Assembly (NCBI GenBank): GCA_034440615.1
Contig: JAOTOM010004753.1
Span: forward strand, 37,501-101,500
DNA: 64,000 nt
Reading direction: 5' to 3'
Source: Ashinkailepas kermadecensis
Lineage: Eukaryota; Arthropoda; Thecostraca; Neolepadidae
How positions within the stretch are numbered: the first letter of the stretch is position 1; every line of letters starts with the position of its first letter. Under the pieces are notes generated by a model that saw nothing but the letters and a program-made list of their open reading frames with translations, was not told the origin of the DNA and made no database searches. Below, in pieces: positions 1-12,618 of the stretch. The position numbers and the translations under genes were made by a program.

Positions 1-1079
1 ATTCCAATCAGTAGCTGCAATAATGGTTTGCTCAATATTGGACTTAATGCGCCCGGGATTCAATTCGGCGCAGGCAGGGAATCTGAACACGCAGCCTCAA
101 GTTACTGGGGATGCATTATTGCATAATTCTACGGTCATCGAACGTTTGCGCCGCTTCCTTTCAAGCAGCGTGACGCGATTGCCCGGCAATATAGCATAGG
201 TACGCAGGGGCACGCATGACTCGTCGTCATGACACGTCAACTGTTCGACGCAGCTCTGCCATTTCCGACAAATCTCGGATGGGGGCTCGAGCTCGTCATG
301 GACTGACCGAGAGCAGCCCGCATACGCGTCGGTGGCCTCACGCGTGGGCCATGACGTCAGGAGTGCCCAGATGACGTCAGGCTGGCGGCCATCCAAGCCC
401 AGGGAGCCGCCAATTGAGATGGACAGGTGGCCACGTGGCCAATGCGACGGGCTGATGGGCGACGGCTGCGGGCGCCGGCTGCGGGCACCGCCGCCAGCCC
501 GGCCACTCCACACTCCACACAGTCCGGCCGCCAGCCCGGCCACGACAGGTACGGAGGGGACTCGCGACGATGTGCCCGTCCATCAGCTGAGATGCCTGTA
601 ATTTCGGCCCAAGTTGTTGCGCGGGACAGCCGCAGCGGACTGCGTTCGTGGACCCCGCTCCACAACTTGGAAAATGTTCGCGCCATTTGTGACGCATAAA
701 TGTCTCAGAAGCTATGTCAGCTCGGCCACGGCGGGTACCCAACAGCGGCAGAAATGGGCGCTGCGGCGTACAGGTGCGGAGCAAACGCAATCACGGCAGG
801 ACATTACGGCAAATTCGTTCGGTACGTGAGCCTGCGTGAACAAGGGCAGACGGCAGTTGACGTGCGGCAGGCAGAGCAGTGGAGACGGAGACGAACCCGC
901 TCCGTTTGTTCCGTCGGCTACATGGACCGCTCCACCGACACGCAGGCGTGACGGTCGTCCTGAGCCGTCACGGACAGGCACGTGACGGCCCGCGACGCGG
1001 CGCCAAACGCCACCGTCACGGTGATCAGATGCGTTTAGCGAGGGCGGAGGCCGGCTGAAGTTGGAACCGGTCTCCCGCT
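1..1079. other. No gene recognised
   Basis: Moderately GC-rich unique sequence. Short open frames exist on both strands, but none shows a recognisable domain, convincing splice sites or a plausible gene structure. I see no RNA gene or mobile-element ends here. Confidence 0.5.
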
Positions 1080-2022
1080 GACGAGGCTCCATCAGAGCGG
1101 CCCGCTGACCCCGCCCCATCAGAGCGGCCCACTGACGAGGCTCCATCAGAGCGGCCCGCTGACCCCGCCCCATCAGAGCGGCCCACTGACGAGGCTCCAT
1201 CAGATCGGCCCGCTGACCCCGCCCCATCAGAGCGGCCCACTGACGAGGCTTCATCAGATCGGCCCGCTGACCCCGCCCCATCAGAGCGGCCCGCTGACGA
1301 GGCTCCATCAGAGCGGCCCGCTGACCCCGCCCCATCAGAGCGGCCCGCTGACGAGGCTTCATCAGAGCGGCCCGCTGACCCCGCCCCATCAGAGCGGCCC
1401 GCTGACGAGGCTCCATCAGAGCGGCCCGCTGACCCGCCCTATCAGAGCGGCCCGCTGACGAGGCTCCATCAGAGCGGCCCGCTGACCCCGCCCCATCAGA
1501 GCGGCCCGCTGACGAGGCTCCATCAGAGCGGCCCGCTGACCCCGCCCCATCAGAGCGGCCCGCTGACGAGGCTTCATCAGAGCGGCCCGCTGACCCCGCC
1601 CCATCAGAGCGGCCCACTGACGAGGCTCCATCAGATCGGCCCGCTGACCCCGCCCCATCAGAGCGGCCCACTGACGAGGCTTCATCAGATCGGCCCGCTG
1701 ACCCTGCCCCATCAGAGCGGCCCGCTGACGAGGCTCCATCAGAGCGGCCCGCTGACCCCGCCCCATCAGAGCGGCCCGCTGACGAGGCTCCATCAGAGCG
1801 GCCCGCTGACCCCGCCCCATCAGAGCGGCCCACTGACGAGGCTCCATCAGAGCGGCCCGCTGACCCCGCCCCATCAGAGCGGCCCACTGACGAGGCTCCA
1901 TCAGAGCGGCCCGCTGACCCCGCCCCATCAGAGCGGCCCACTGACGAGGCTCCATCAGAGCGGCCCGCTGACCCCGCCCCATCAGAGCGGCCCACTGACG
2001 AGGCTCCATCAGATCGGCCGGC
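1080..2022. repeat. 27-bp tandem array in 54-bp dimers
   Basis: Two alternating 27-bp monomers share CATCAGAGCGGCCC and differ in the second half (GCTGACCCCGCCC against ACTGACGAGGCTC), giving a 54-bp higher-order unit over about 17 dimers. Variants such as AGATCGG for AGAGCGG recur. Because 27 is a multiple of three, the minus strand stays open through the whole array (about 528 codons of Arg-Ser-Asp-Gly-rich sequence). I treat that frame as a by-product, since it has no domain and no credible gene context. Confidence 0.9.
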
Positions 2023-2109
2023 TAGATCGCCGGCCCTCCGGCACAGCAAACACGCCCCGCCGCTGCGCCGGTCCGGCCTACCAAACCGAGCACGTCGTGC
2101 AGCGCGAGC

Positions 2110-2220
2110 AGAGTCGGCGGGGCGCACCGGTCGGTGGGCCGGCGGTACGCCCCAGTCGGTGGCCGACGGTACGCCTCGGTCGGTGGGCCGACGGCACACC
2201 TCAGTCGGTGGGCTGGCGGC
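2110..2220. repeat. Short GC-rich tandem repeat, about 4 units
   Basis: Units of roughly 30 bp built on GTCGGTGGGCCGACGGYAC follow one another with substitutions. The sequence from here to about 2820 has no recognisable gene. Confidence 0.6.
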
Positions 2221-2825
2221 GCAGCTCATTTCACAGTCGGTACACACGTGCACGGCAATGGACGGCGCGCCGGCCGATAACGTTGCCTCGCACGGCATTA
2301 CATGCAGCCGCCCCTCGTCAAGATTGCGGGATACGCGGCGTATCGCAGCCGATAGCAGTCGGTGCGAGGTCTGTCGTGTAACGCTCGTGAATGGTCGGTG
2401 TAACGGTCGCCACGAGGGGCGTGGCTGAGTGCATGCACGCAGGACGTTTCAGTCATACCAGAATATTCATCATCCATTGGGGATACGAGGCGGAATTCCG
2501 TTCGAATTCTGATCAGGCCGCTGCATCCTGTCCTTAGATCAGAACACAGTGCTACCAAGAAACGACGAGAAGGTGAATAATACCTCTCACGAGAATAATC
2601 ACATCGTCTCTTGAAATAACTTATGCTACAATTAGAAAATAAAATGCTGTCTGGTAGTCAGGAGGACGCAGTGTTTCACGTTGCGAAATATTATCCATTT
2701 CCGCACGAAGCTCCATGCTGCGATAATAACGAAGGCCGAGTTTTCGCATTGAGTTTTATTGGGAAATACGGGAATATCTCCAGCTGAGCGGTTGGGCCAT
2801 GCCATGGGTAACGCTATATGATATG

Positions 2826-5580
2826 ATACGCTCTGCTGCACCGGCTGGCTCCGCTCTACTGTACTAGCTCTGTACTGGCTTGCTTTGCTACACTGTACTG
2901 GCTCTGTACTGGCTAGCATCTGAACTGGCCGGCTCTGCTACACTGTACGGACTCTGTACTGGCTAGAATCTGTACTGGCTGGATCTGCTACACTGTACTG
3001 GCTGACTTTGCTACACTGTACTGGCTCTGTACTGGCTATCATATGTAATTGCCGGCCATGCTACACTGTACGGACTCTGTACTGGCTAGCATCTGTACTG
3101 GCTGGCTCTGCTACACTGTACGGGCTCTGTACTGGCTGGCTCTGCTACACTGTACGGGCTCTGTACTGGCTGGCTCTGCTACACTGTACGGGCTCTGTAC
3201 TGGCTGGCTCTGCTACACTGTACGGACTCTGTACTGGCTGGCTCTGCTACACTGTACGGGCTCTGTACTGGCTGGCTCTGCTACACTGTACGGACTCTGT
3301 ACTGGCTGGCTCTGCTACACTGTACAGGCTCTGTACTGGCTGGCTCTGCTACACTGTACGGACTCTGTACTGGCTGGCTCTGCTACACTGTACGGGCTCT
3401 GTACTGGCTGGCTCTGCTACACTGTACGGGCTCTGTACTGGCTGGCTCTGCTACACTGTACAGGCTCTGTACTGGCTGGCTCTGCTACACTGTACGGGCT
3501 CTGTACTGGCTGGCTCTGCTACACTGTACGGGCTCTGTACTGGTTGGCTCTGCTACACTGTACGGACTCTGTACTGGCTAGCATCTGTACTGGCCGGCTC
3601 TGCTACACTGTACGGGCTCTGTACTGGCTGGCTCTGCTACACTGTACGGGCTCTGTACTGGCTGGCTCTGCTACACTGTACAGGCTCTGTACTGGCTGGC
3701 TCTGCTACACTGTACAGGCTCTGTACTGGCTGGCTCTGCTACACTGTACGGGCTCTGTACTGGCTGGCTCTGCTACACTGTACGGGCTCTGTACTGGCCG
3801 GCTCTGCTACACTGTACGGGCTCTGTACTGGCTGGCTCTGCTACACTGTACGGACTCGGTACTGGCTGGCTCTGCTACACTGTACAGGCTCTGTACTGGC
3901 TGGCTCTGCTACACTGTACGGGCTCTGTACTGGCTGGCTCTGCTACACTGTACGGGCTCTGTACTGACAGGCTCTGTACTGGCTGGCTCTGCTACACTGT
4001 ACGGGCTCTGTACTAGCCGGCTCTGCTACACTGTACGGACTCTGTACTGGCTGACTCTGCTACACTGTACAGGCTCTGTACTGGCTGGCTCTGCTACACT
4101 GTACAGGCTCTGTACTGGCTGGCTCTGCTACACTGTACAGGCTCTGTACTGGCTGGCTCCGTTACACTGTACAGGCTCTGTACTGGCTGGCTCTGCTACA
4201 CTGTACAGGCTCTGTACTGGCTGGCTCCGGTACACTGTACGGACTCTGTACTGGCTGGCTCTGCTACTGTACAGGCTCTGTACTGGCTGGCTCTGCTACA
4301 CTGTACGGGCTCTGTACTGGCCGGCTCTGCTACACTGTACGGGCTCTGTACTGGCAGGCTCTGCTACACTGTACGGACTCTGTAGGCTCTGCACTGACTA
4401 GCAACTGTGCTGGCTGGCTCTGCTACACTGTACGGACTCTGTACTGGCTGGCTCTGTTACACTGTACGGACTCTGTAGGCTCTGCACTGACTAGCAACTG
4501 TGCTGGCCGGCTCTGCTACACTGTACGGACTCTGTACTGGCTGGCTCTGTTACACTGTACGGACTCTGTAGGCTCTGCACTGACTAGCAACTGTGCTGGC
4601 CGGCTCTGCTACACTGTACGGACTCTGTACTGGCTGGCTCTGCTACACTGTACGGACTCTGTACTGGCTGGCTCTGTTACACTGTACAGGCTCTGCACTG
4701 ACTAGCAACTGTGCTGGCCGACTCTGCTACACTGTACGGACTCTGTACTGGGTGGCTCTGTTACACTGTACGGACTCTGTAGGCTCTGCACTGACTAGCA
4801 ACTGTGCTGGCTGGCTCTGCTACACTGTACGGACTCTGTACTGGCTGGCTCTGTTACACTGTACGGACTCTGTAGGCTCTGCACTGACTAGCAACTGTGC
4901 TGGCCGGCTCTGCTACACTGTACGTACTCTGTACTGGCTGGCTCTGTTACACTGTACGGACTCTGTAGGCTCTGCACTGACTAGCAACTGTGCTGGCCGG
5001 CTCTGCTACACTGTACGGACTCTGTGCTGGCTGGCTCTGTTACACTGTACGGACTCTGTAGGCTCTGCACTGACTAGCAACTGTGCTGGCCGGCTCTGCT
5101 ACACTGTACAGACTTTGTACTGGCTGGCTCTGCTACACTGTACGGACTCTGTACTGGCTGGCTCTGTTACTCTGTACAGGCTCTGCACTGACTAGCAACT
5201 GTGCTGGCCGGCTCTGCTACACTGTACAGACTTTGTACTGGCTGGCTCTGCTACACTGTACGGACTCTGTACTGGCTGGCTCTGTTACACTGTACAGGCT
5301 CTGCACTGACTAGCAACTGTGCTGGCCGGCTCTGCTACACTGTACGGACTCTGTACTGGCTGGCTCTGCTACACTGTAAGGACTCTGTACTGGCTGGCTC
5401 TGCTACACTGTACGGACTCTGTACTGGCTGGCTCTGTTACACTGTACAGGCTCTGCACTGACTAGCAACTGTGCTGGCCGGCTCTGTTGTACTGTACTGG
5501 CTCTGTACTGTTTGACAAGTGTACTGTACTGACTCTGTACTGGCTGGCTTTGCTGTAATGTACTGGCTCTGCATTGTCTG
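2826..5580. repeat. 34-bp tandem array with higher-order structure
   Basis: The monomer is built from CTCTGTACTGGCTGGCTC joined to TGCTACACTGTACGG (34 bp) and runs for about 2.7 kb. From about 4390 a second monomer type, containing GCACTGACTAGCAACTGTGC, recurs at spacings of 93, 118 or 152 bp, so the right part has higher-order units that differ by monomer-scale steps. Since 34 is not a multiple of three, all three plus frames read the same cyclic text, which explains the overlapping long frames there. Confidence 0.93.
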
Positions 5581-5664
5581 GCAACTTCGCAACCAGTGAC
5601 AAAAACAATAAAAACACAACAGGCCACCACAAGAAAGCCAATTTAAATACGCTCTGCCGCGTTT

Positions 5665-5791
5665 TTATTCAACTGCAGGTGCGATATTCTCAGTTAAGTA
5701 ATAGTCCTGCATAACCCGCCTGACCTCCTCACTCAGCTCATTCACCTCCGCGTTCACTCCTTTCACCGCCTTCTGCACACACCATTCCGAG
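5665..5791 (-). CDS. Candidate terminal coding exon, unidentified
   Basis: On the minus strand an AG acceptor (complement of 5792-5793) is followed by about 41 codons rich in Glu, Val and Lys, reading like an amphipathic helix (VNELSEEVRRVMQDYYL within it). A TAA stop at 5667-5665 lies inside an AATAAA polyadenylation-like hexamer. A helix-like peptide, an acceptor, a stop and a poly(A) signal together suggest the last exon of a gene, or a retrocopy of one. I do not recognise the protein and see no upstream exon. It could also be the tail of a transposon ORF. Confidence 0.3.
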
Positions 5792-5806
5792 CTATATGAT
5801 CAACAT

Positions 5807-5838
5807 GGTCGACGCGCCCCAAAGCCCAAATAACACAC
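5807..5838 (+). repeat. Short dispersed repeat, SINE-tail-like
   Basis: The text GGTCGACGCGCCCCAAAGCC followed by an A/C-rich tail recurs at about 48369-48389 and, on the minus strand, inside the 38-bp insert at 62519-62556. It looks like the 3' end of a short retroelement family. The rest of 5581-6160 shows no recognisable gene apart from the candidate exon. Confidence 0.45.
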
Positions 5839-6164
5839 CATTCCAACTTGGGTACTTCCGATTTGATGCGAAAAAAAGCGCAGCCAGAAGCAGGGTACTC
5901 GGTAGTATGTTGTTATGCGCAGCCGAGCAACATAAAACATGAATTGGACATCACCCAATTTGGTGCCAAATTGTATGCGGTCACAGATTATGCGATCCGT
6001 TGCCAACACGAGGTCTGTGTCCTATGGCGTCACAAGCAAAGGACATTTATCATCATTATTTCCCGAATTGCACTCAGATATAAAGCAAAGGTAAGCAGAA
6101 CGTAAACGGAAAACTGGTGCTCTTAAAAATTGCTAGGGATAGCGGCTGGAGCTAGCGTTACCTC

Positions 6165-6575
6165 AAATGCAAGTGATGTGCCAGCAACGAGCCAAAACCA
6201 ACCGACACCACATACATGATGTGCCAGCAACCGACACCACATACGTGATGTGCCAGCAACGTTTCAACACCAACCGACACCACATAAGTGATGTGCCAGC
6301 AACCGACACCACATACGTGATGTGCCAGCAACGTTTCAACACCAACCGACGCCACATAAGTGATGTTCCGACAACGATCAACACCAACTGACACCACATA
6401 AGTGATGTGCCAGCAACGTGTCAACACCAACCGACACCACATAAGTGATGTGCCGACAACGATCAACACCAACTGACACCACGTAAGTGATGTGCCAGCA
6501 ATGTGTCAACACCAACCGACACCACATAAGTGATGTGCCGACAAGTGCCAACACCAACCGACACCACGTACGTGA
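6165..6575. repeat. 43-bp tandem array
   Basis: Units read GTGATGTGCCAGCAACGTGT followed by CAACACCAACCGACACCACA and TAA. A 27-bp short form lacks the middle segment. About 10 units with point variation. Confidence 0.85.
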
Positions 6576-6761
6576 TATGAGCGGGCGCACAGCACGTCAC
6601 GCTCATTATACGCCCAACTAGGTGTCACAATGGCTCAATGCTGCGCAGGGCATACACTGCACCATGAATTGGCAAGCACCCACGCCGACCTGGAGTGCCA
6701 CAGCGCAGGTGCTATTTATACGTGAAGCAGACGACATCCTTAGAGTGGCTGGCACCGCCTT

Positions 6762-8232
6762 TGTGACACCCGTGCCGCGGCTACGATTGCCGGGAGTAGA
6801 CGTTGTGGTGCCGGTCCGCGCATATAGTAGGTGTTTCGGCTCACCAGCGGTCACCCGATGTGACACCCATGTCAGGGATACGACTGTCCGGAGTGGACAT
6901 ATTGGTGCCGGTCCGCGCTTCTGGCCCATATAGTAGGAGTCCCGCCTCACCAGCGGTCACCCGATGTGACACCCATGTCAGGGATACGACTGTCCGGAGT
7001 GGACATATTGGTGCCGGTCCGCGTTTCTGGCCCATATAGTAGGAGTCCCGCCTCACCAGCGGTCACCCGATGTGACACCCATGTCAGGGATACGACTGTC
7101 CGGAGTGGACATATTGGTGCCGGTCCGCGCTCTGGCCCATATAGTAGGAGTCCCGCCTCACCAGCGGTCACCCTATGTGACACCCATGTCATGGATACGA
7201 CTGTCCGGAGTGGACATATTGGTGCCGGTCCGCGTTTCTGGCCCATATAGTAGGAGTCCCGCCTCACCAGCGGTCACCCTATGTGACACCCATGCCAGGG
7301 ATACGACTGTCCGGAGTGGACATATTGGTGCCGGTCCGCGCTTCTGGCCCATATAGTAGGAGTCCCGCCTCACCAGCGGTCACCCGATGTGACACCCATG
7401 TCAGGGATACGACTGTCCGGAGTGGACATATTGGTGCCGGACCGCGCTTCTGGCCCATATAGTAGGAGTCCCGCCTCACCAGCGGTCACCCCATGTGACA
7501 CCCATGTCATGGATACGACTGTCCGGAGTGGACATATTGGTGCCGGTCCGCGCTTCTGGCCCATATAGTAGGAGTCCCGCCTCACCAGCGGTCACCCCAT
7601 GTGACACCCATGTCATGGATACGACTGTCCGGAGTGGACATATTGGTGCCGGTCCGCGCTTCTGGCCCATATAGTAGGAGTCCCGCCTCACCAGCGGTCA
7701 CTCCATGTGACACCCATGTCATGGATACGACTGTCCGGAGTGGACATATTGGTGCCGGTCCGCGTTTCTGGCCCATATAGTAGGAGTCCCGCCTCACCAG
7801 CGGTCACCCGATGTGACACCCATGTCAGGGATACGACTGTCCGGAGTGGACATATTGGTGCCGGTCCGCGCTCTGGCCCATATAGTAGGAGTCCCGCCTC
7901 ACCAGCGGTCACCCGATGTGACACCCATGTCAGGGATACGACTGTCCGGAGTGGACATATTGGTGCCGGTCCGCGCTTCTGGCCCATATAGTAGGAGTCC
8001 CGCCTCACCAGCGGTCACCCCATGTGACACCCATGTCATGGATACGACTGTCCGGAGTGGACATATTGGTGCCGGTCCGCGCTTCTGGCCCATATAGTAG
8101 GAGTCCCGCCTCACCAGCGGTCACCCCATGTGACACCCATGTCATGGATACGACTGTCCGGAGTGGACATATTGGTGCCGGTCCGCGTTTCTGGCCCATA
8201 TAGTAGGAGTCCCGCCTCACCAGCGGTCACCC
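6762..8232. repeat. 106-bp tandem array, about 13 copies
   Basis: Highly similar 106-bp units (some 104 bp with a CT deletion in CGCTTCTGGCCC) contain GACACCCATGTCAGGGATAC, GGAGTGGACATATTGGTGCC and CCCATATAGTAGGAGTCCCG. The left-most unit is most diverged and the interior units are nearly identical, as expected for unequal exchange. Overlapping 71-106 codon frames on both strands are by-products. Confidence 0.93.
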
Positions 8233-8311
8233 AATGCTGGCGGCGCTGCGGCGGAACACGCTCCGCCCGCCCGGTCGATGCTAGGTGCTGCATATCGCCG
8301 GGCAGCTGGCG

Positions 8312-8799
8312 CGGCACGACCTGTCCTGACCTGACGGCCAGCTGGATAACACCGCCCTCGACACGACCTATCCTGACCTGACGGCCAGCTGGATAACACC
8401 GCCCTCAGCACGACCTGTCCTGACCTGACGGCCAGCTGGATAACACCGCCCTCGACACGACCTGTCCTGACCTGACGGCCAACTGGATAACACCACCCTC
8501 GACACAACCTGTCCCGACAGCCAGCTGGATAACACCGCCCTCGACACGACCTGTCCCGACAGCCAGCTGGGTAACACCGCCCTCGACACGACCTGTCCCG
8601 ACAGCCAGCTGGGTAACACCGCCCTCGACACGACCTGTCCCGACAGCCAGCTGGGTAACACCACCTTTGACACGACCTGTCCCGACAGCCAGCTGGGTAA
8701 CACTACCTTTGGCACGACCTGTCCCGACAGCCAGCTGGGTAACACCACCCTCGACACGACCTGTCCCGACAGCCAGCTGGATAACACCGCCCTCGACAC
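8312..8799. repeat. 42-47 bp tandem array, left part
   Basis: Units contain CTCGACACGACCTGTCCCGA and CAGCCAGCTGGGTAACACCG. The first units are 47 bp with an extra CTGACCTGA-like stretch, the later ones 42 bp. The array stops at CTCGACAC, where a transposon begins, and resumes in register at 11410. Confidence 0.9.
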
Positions 8800-10760
8800 C
8801 ATACTTGTGCTCGACTCGAGTTGAATCGAGAATCGACTCATGAATAAATCGTTTTTGGATGAGTCGTGAGTTGAATCGATTCTTTTCCCAAAAACATATC
8901 TTGAGTCGCGAGTTGAATCACATCTTCTTTTTTTTAATGAGTTGAATCACGAGTCATTTGAATCACAATGAGTTATTTGAGTCTTGCGACTCAAATGCAA
9001 GTTATGAACAAATTATATAAAGCATGTATCTTTGTAAATAGTATGCCATGACACAAGGTAGGGAGTAAAAACACAGTATAATTATTAATGCTTAGCATTA
9101 CAATTGTCAACTTATCAGCTGCCAGTGAGTAAAGAATGAGGTGTACTTAAGTTATTTACCAAAAACGGATAACAATAACTACAAAAAAAGTATTAATGCT
9201 AAGCTTGGTATTCACAATCAGTATCATGCATGAGTCAATTCTAGTGCCAGAAACACAACACAGAAATGGGATGTGATTCTGAAAAATAATAGGGAACTGA
9301 AACGACCATGCACTTTTTTGGAACAGGCATTTGCACTGCATAAATTGCGTCGGTTTGTGTGACAAATAACAAACCCAAGTTACTTTTACAAGAAGGTAGA
9401 TCAAAATTTTCCTTCAAGCCCGCATGACGTCATTCGAAGTTTAAAAAAAAATATGGTAGAAATTTGGTTGCAGAACTTTTCTCAAATCATACGCAATGGT
9501 CACTTTAATTTCCTTCCTAGCAAATATATTTGTATTCCGCTCACCAGGTGAGTTATAATCTTTTCCCATTCTTTCCAGTGAGCATTTGTTCCGACACATT
9601 TTATTCTCATGCATAGACAAGGTCGGATTTGTGCATTGTAATCCGGCGTTTGGAGAGGAATATTTTGTAGTCATCCAGTATGGAGAATATTTGTATTCAA
9701 ACCTTATGCATGGTAACTCAACTTGCACCCATTTCAGTGAATTTTGAGCACTTTTCCTTGATCACAGCAGTTCGTTGTCAAAAGTTAATAACTTAGGAAC
9801 TTCAACTTCCAGATGAAAAAACAACAAATAATTTACTGGAAAGGATAATGTTCAGGATCCCCAAAATCTAGGATCAGCCTATTTTTCCAAACATTTACCT
9901 ACCTACCTACATTGACATACAGCAGTTGTTGAAAACAGTTTTTTCCAGGCCAGCTAGACCCAGGGCATGATGCATTCTTCCTTGGTGAATCTTGCATGGA
10001 TTGTTGATGATACATGCATAATTGAACATTTATGTACAACACCATTGTTATCTAGGAATGCCCTCCTGAAACTTGCAACTCAACTGAAACTCTCCTGCCA
10101 ATGGGGAGAAGAAGCTATGGAGCACTTAGCGCCCCCTTGACTGTCCTTTCTTCCGCTCTTGAACGAGGGTGACAACTTGACCATGTAAAATGGATGGTAG
10201 AGGGAGCCTACCAATATCAGGAACAAGCCCTTTATTTTGGAGGCACTTGATGGTGAGCCTGACGGAAATGGCACATTGTTGGGCAGGACGATTATTACTG
10301 GGTCATTTAGGATATCCTTTGATGAAGGTAAAGAATAGGTCTTTCAATTAGAATACGTCAAAGTACCCTATATTGCCATACAATATGCAAGATAGCGTAG
10401 AGAAAGTCGGTAAAATTGGGTGTAAACCAATGGTGAAGGGAAACCTTCAAGCCTGCTACCAAACAAACTTCGTGGGGGCAACAGACCAACGCAATAATAT
10501 TTTGTGCAGATACCTATTGCAGTGCAGAACCTGGGTGCCATGTTGCAGTTAGGTGATGTGTGTCAGGTATATGATTCAGGTTGTGTGTGCATCATGCTGC
10601 TGTGGATTGAGGTATTATGCACTCATTGCTTTGCGTATGCACTGACAACCATTCATCTCGTTAACCTGTTTGAGTCAATTACTTTATGCACATGCACGTT
10701 CATTTATCTGTATATTTATCCTATATATCAACCACTACAGTGCATGACGAATGATAAATA

Positions 10761-10942
10761 ATGTGAGGTGAAAACAAAGTTATAGCAAAAATAATATATC
10801 CAACAGATGTTTCAATGTTGGAGCATCTTCGTTAGTGTGAATAAATACTGATTCCCTTCTTTAATTAGTCAGATGAAGATGAGTTGACATCAAACTGTCT
10901 GTCAAAGAAATTATTTTTGCTATAACTTTGTTTTCACCTCAC

Positions 10943-10944
<2 letters not shown>
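10761..10944. mobile_element. Small palindromic MITE, TA-flanked
   Basis: A perfect 38-bp inverted repeat (10758-10795 against 10910-10947, beginning ATAATGTGAGGTGAAAAC) encloses about 114 bp. With TA taken as the duplicated target, the element is 184 bp with ATGTGAGGTG ends, as in mariner-type MITEs. It has no coding capacity and lies inside the hAT element. Confidence 0.7.
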
Positions 10945-11173
<229 letters not shown>

Positions 11174-11409
11174 TGTGAGCAGTGCACACAAAATCATATG
11201 GCTTATGAGTCTGATACCATTGAGTCGGATCTGAATCGATTCAAATTTATGTTTGAGTCGTGAGTTGAATCGGATATCTGTAGCTCTGAGTCTGAATTGA
11301 GTCGAATCAAATAATTTTGACCTGCTGTGAATCATGAGTTGAATCGGATCTCAAGATCTATGAGTCAAATGTGAGCCGATTCAAAAAATTTGAGTCGAGC
11401 ACAAGTCTG

Positions 11410-11690
11410 CTCGACACGACCTGTCCCGACAGCCGGCTGGGTAACACCGCCCTCGACACGACATGTCCCGACAACCAGTAGGATAACACCGCCCTCGACA
11501 CAACCTGTCCCGACAGCCAGCTGGGTAACACCACCTTCAACACGACCTGTCCCGACAGCCAGCTGGGTAACACCGCCCTCGACACGACATGTCCCGACAG
11601 CCAGTAGGATAACACCGCCCTCGATACAACCTGTCCTGACAGCCAGCTGGGTAACACCACCCTCGACAAGACCTGCCTCGACAATATGTG
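11410..11690. repeat. 42-bp tandem array, right part
   Basis: This continues the array that ends at 8799, in register after the transposon. Units are more diverged here (ACATGTCCCGACAACCAGTAGG variants). From 11691 to 12313 I see only unique AT-rich sequence without a recognisable gene. Confidence 0.85.
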
Positions 11691-12313
11691 GACGATGCCG
11701 TTTCCATTACGGCATGCTGTTAATACCATACATTCCAGCTCCGGGATTGCACAGCGAATTAAACCAACCAGCATTGCGAGCGTTCAGTAGCGATCGTGCC
11801 TAACTGGAAAGGAAAGCGCGCATAGCATAGCCTGGCATGTCTACATAATCCGCGCAAACATTCTAGAAATAGACGTCATAAAATACATTCAACTAATTTC
11901 ACTACGTTGCGACTTGCTCTTGCATTCGTTCAGCCCGTACATGCAGAACTCCGATGTTCAATCACGCGCTGAGTTCGTTCAATTTTTAATTATAATGACA
12001 AAATCAGTTGAAATATCAGCCGGTTTAATTGGAACCGAAAACATAAATATATCCTGGATGTTGTACACTAATAGGTAACACAACTTCTGATCAACACCAA
12101 GGAACGCACCAATGTTGAAAACTGCATCGTGTGGTGATGCAAGTTATGGAATGCCCCATTATAAGAAAGCGTAGGGCGGCGGCAAACAAAATCCAGCAGC
12201 CAACTTTCCATTGAGCGATAATCGGTGAAACAAACGACAATCCTCACGCTATCCATATCACTGCGACGGCGTTACAGACAATGGTTATACAAATCACACT
12301 CCATTCATTGCAG

Positions 12314-12496
12314 GACAAAGTGGCAGTCATAAACGGCAGCCACTCCAATTACGCCAAGCTCATGGTGGCGCCCGGGTCGTGCATTGTCCAACTGATCTAC
12401 AAAGACCTCCACATCGCTGCCCGACCGCCGTACGTTGCAGAACAGCGTAGCCAGCTGTTGGCAGCCGTGCACCATGTAGGGGCCGACTTGTGCTGA
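12314..12496 (+). CDS. Candidate terminal coding exon, unidentified
   Basis: After an acceptor-like CTCCATTCATTGCAG, 60 codons run to a TGA at 12494-12496. Third positions are mostly G or C, unlike the surrounding AT-rich DNA, and the peptide (DKVAVINGSHSNYAKLMV and onward) looks like a globular fold edge. The pattern G-x-H, then hydrophobics, then APGSCIVQL faintly recalls the C-terminal part of GT61-type glycosyltransferases, but this is weak. It lies antisense within the presumed first intron of the PKA-R2 gene. It may be a real last exon, a retrocopy or chance. Confidence 0.3.
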   Translation, partial: DKVAVINGSHSNYAKLMVAPGSCIVQLIYKDLHIAARPPYVAEQRSQLLAAVHHVGADLC

Positions 12497-12618
12497 CCCA
12501 CCCCACCCCACCATGTCGCTAGGGACTGCCAACCGCGCCGGGGAGTGGCCGCATACACCTGCACCCACCCGCCCCGCCGCGACATGCGGTACCAGCCCCG
12601 CCTCGGCCGCCCGCTCAC

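Noticed and set aside
712..2298. Minus-strand 528-codon Ser/Gly/Arg/Asp repeat protein
   Set aside because: The 27-bp unit is divisible by three and stop-free, so a long frame is automatic. The non-repeat ends show no signal peptide, domain or splice context.
3008..5461. Plus-strand Leu/Cys/Tyr/Trp repeat frames of up to 450 codons
   Set aside because: A 34-bp stop-free unit opens all three frames at once; no gene structure.
6762..8232. CRISPR array
   Set aside because: Repeats are contiguous 106-bp units without unique spacers, in an animal genome.
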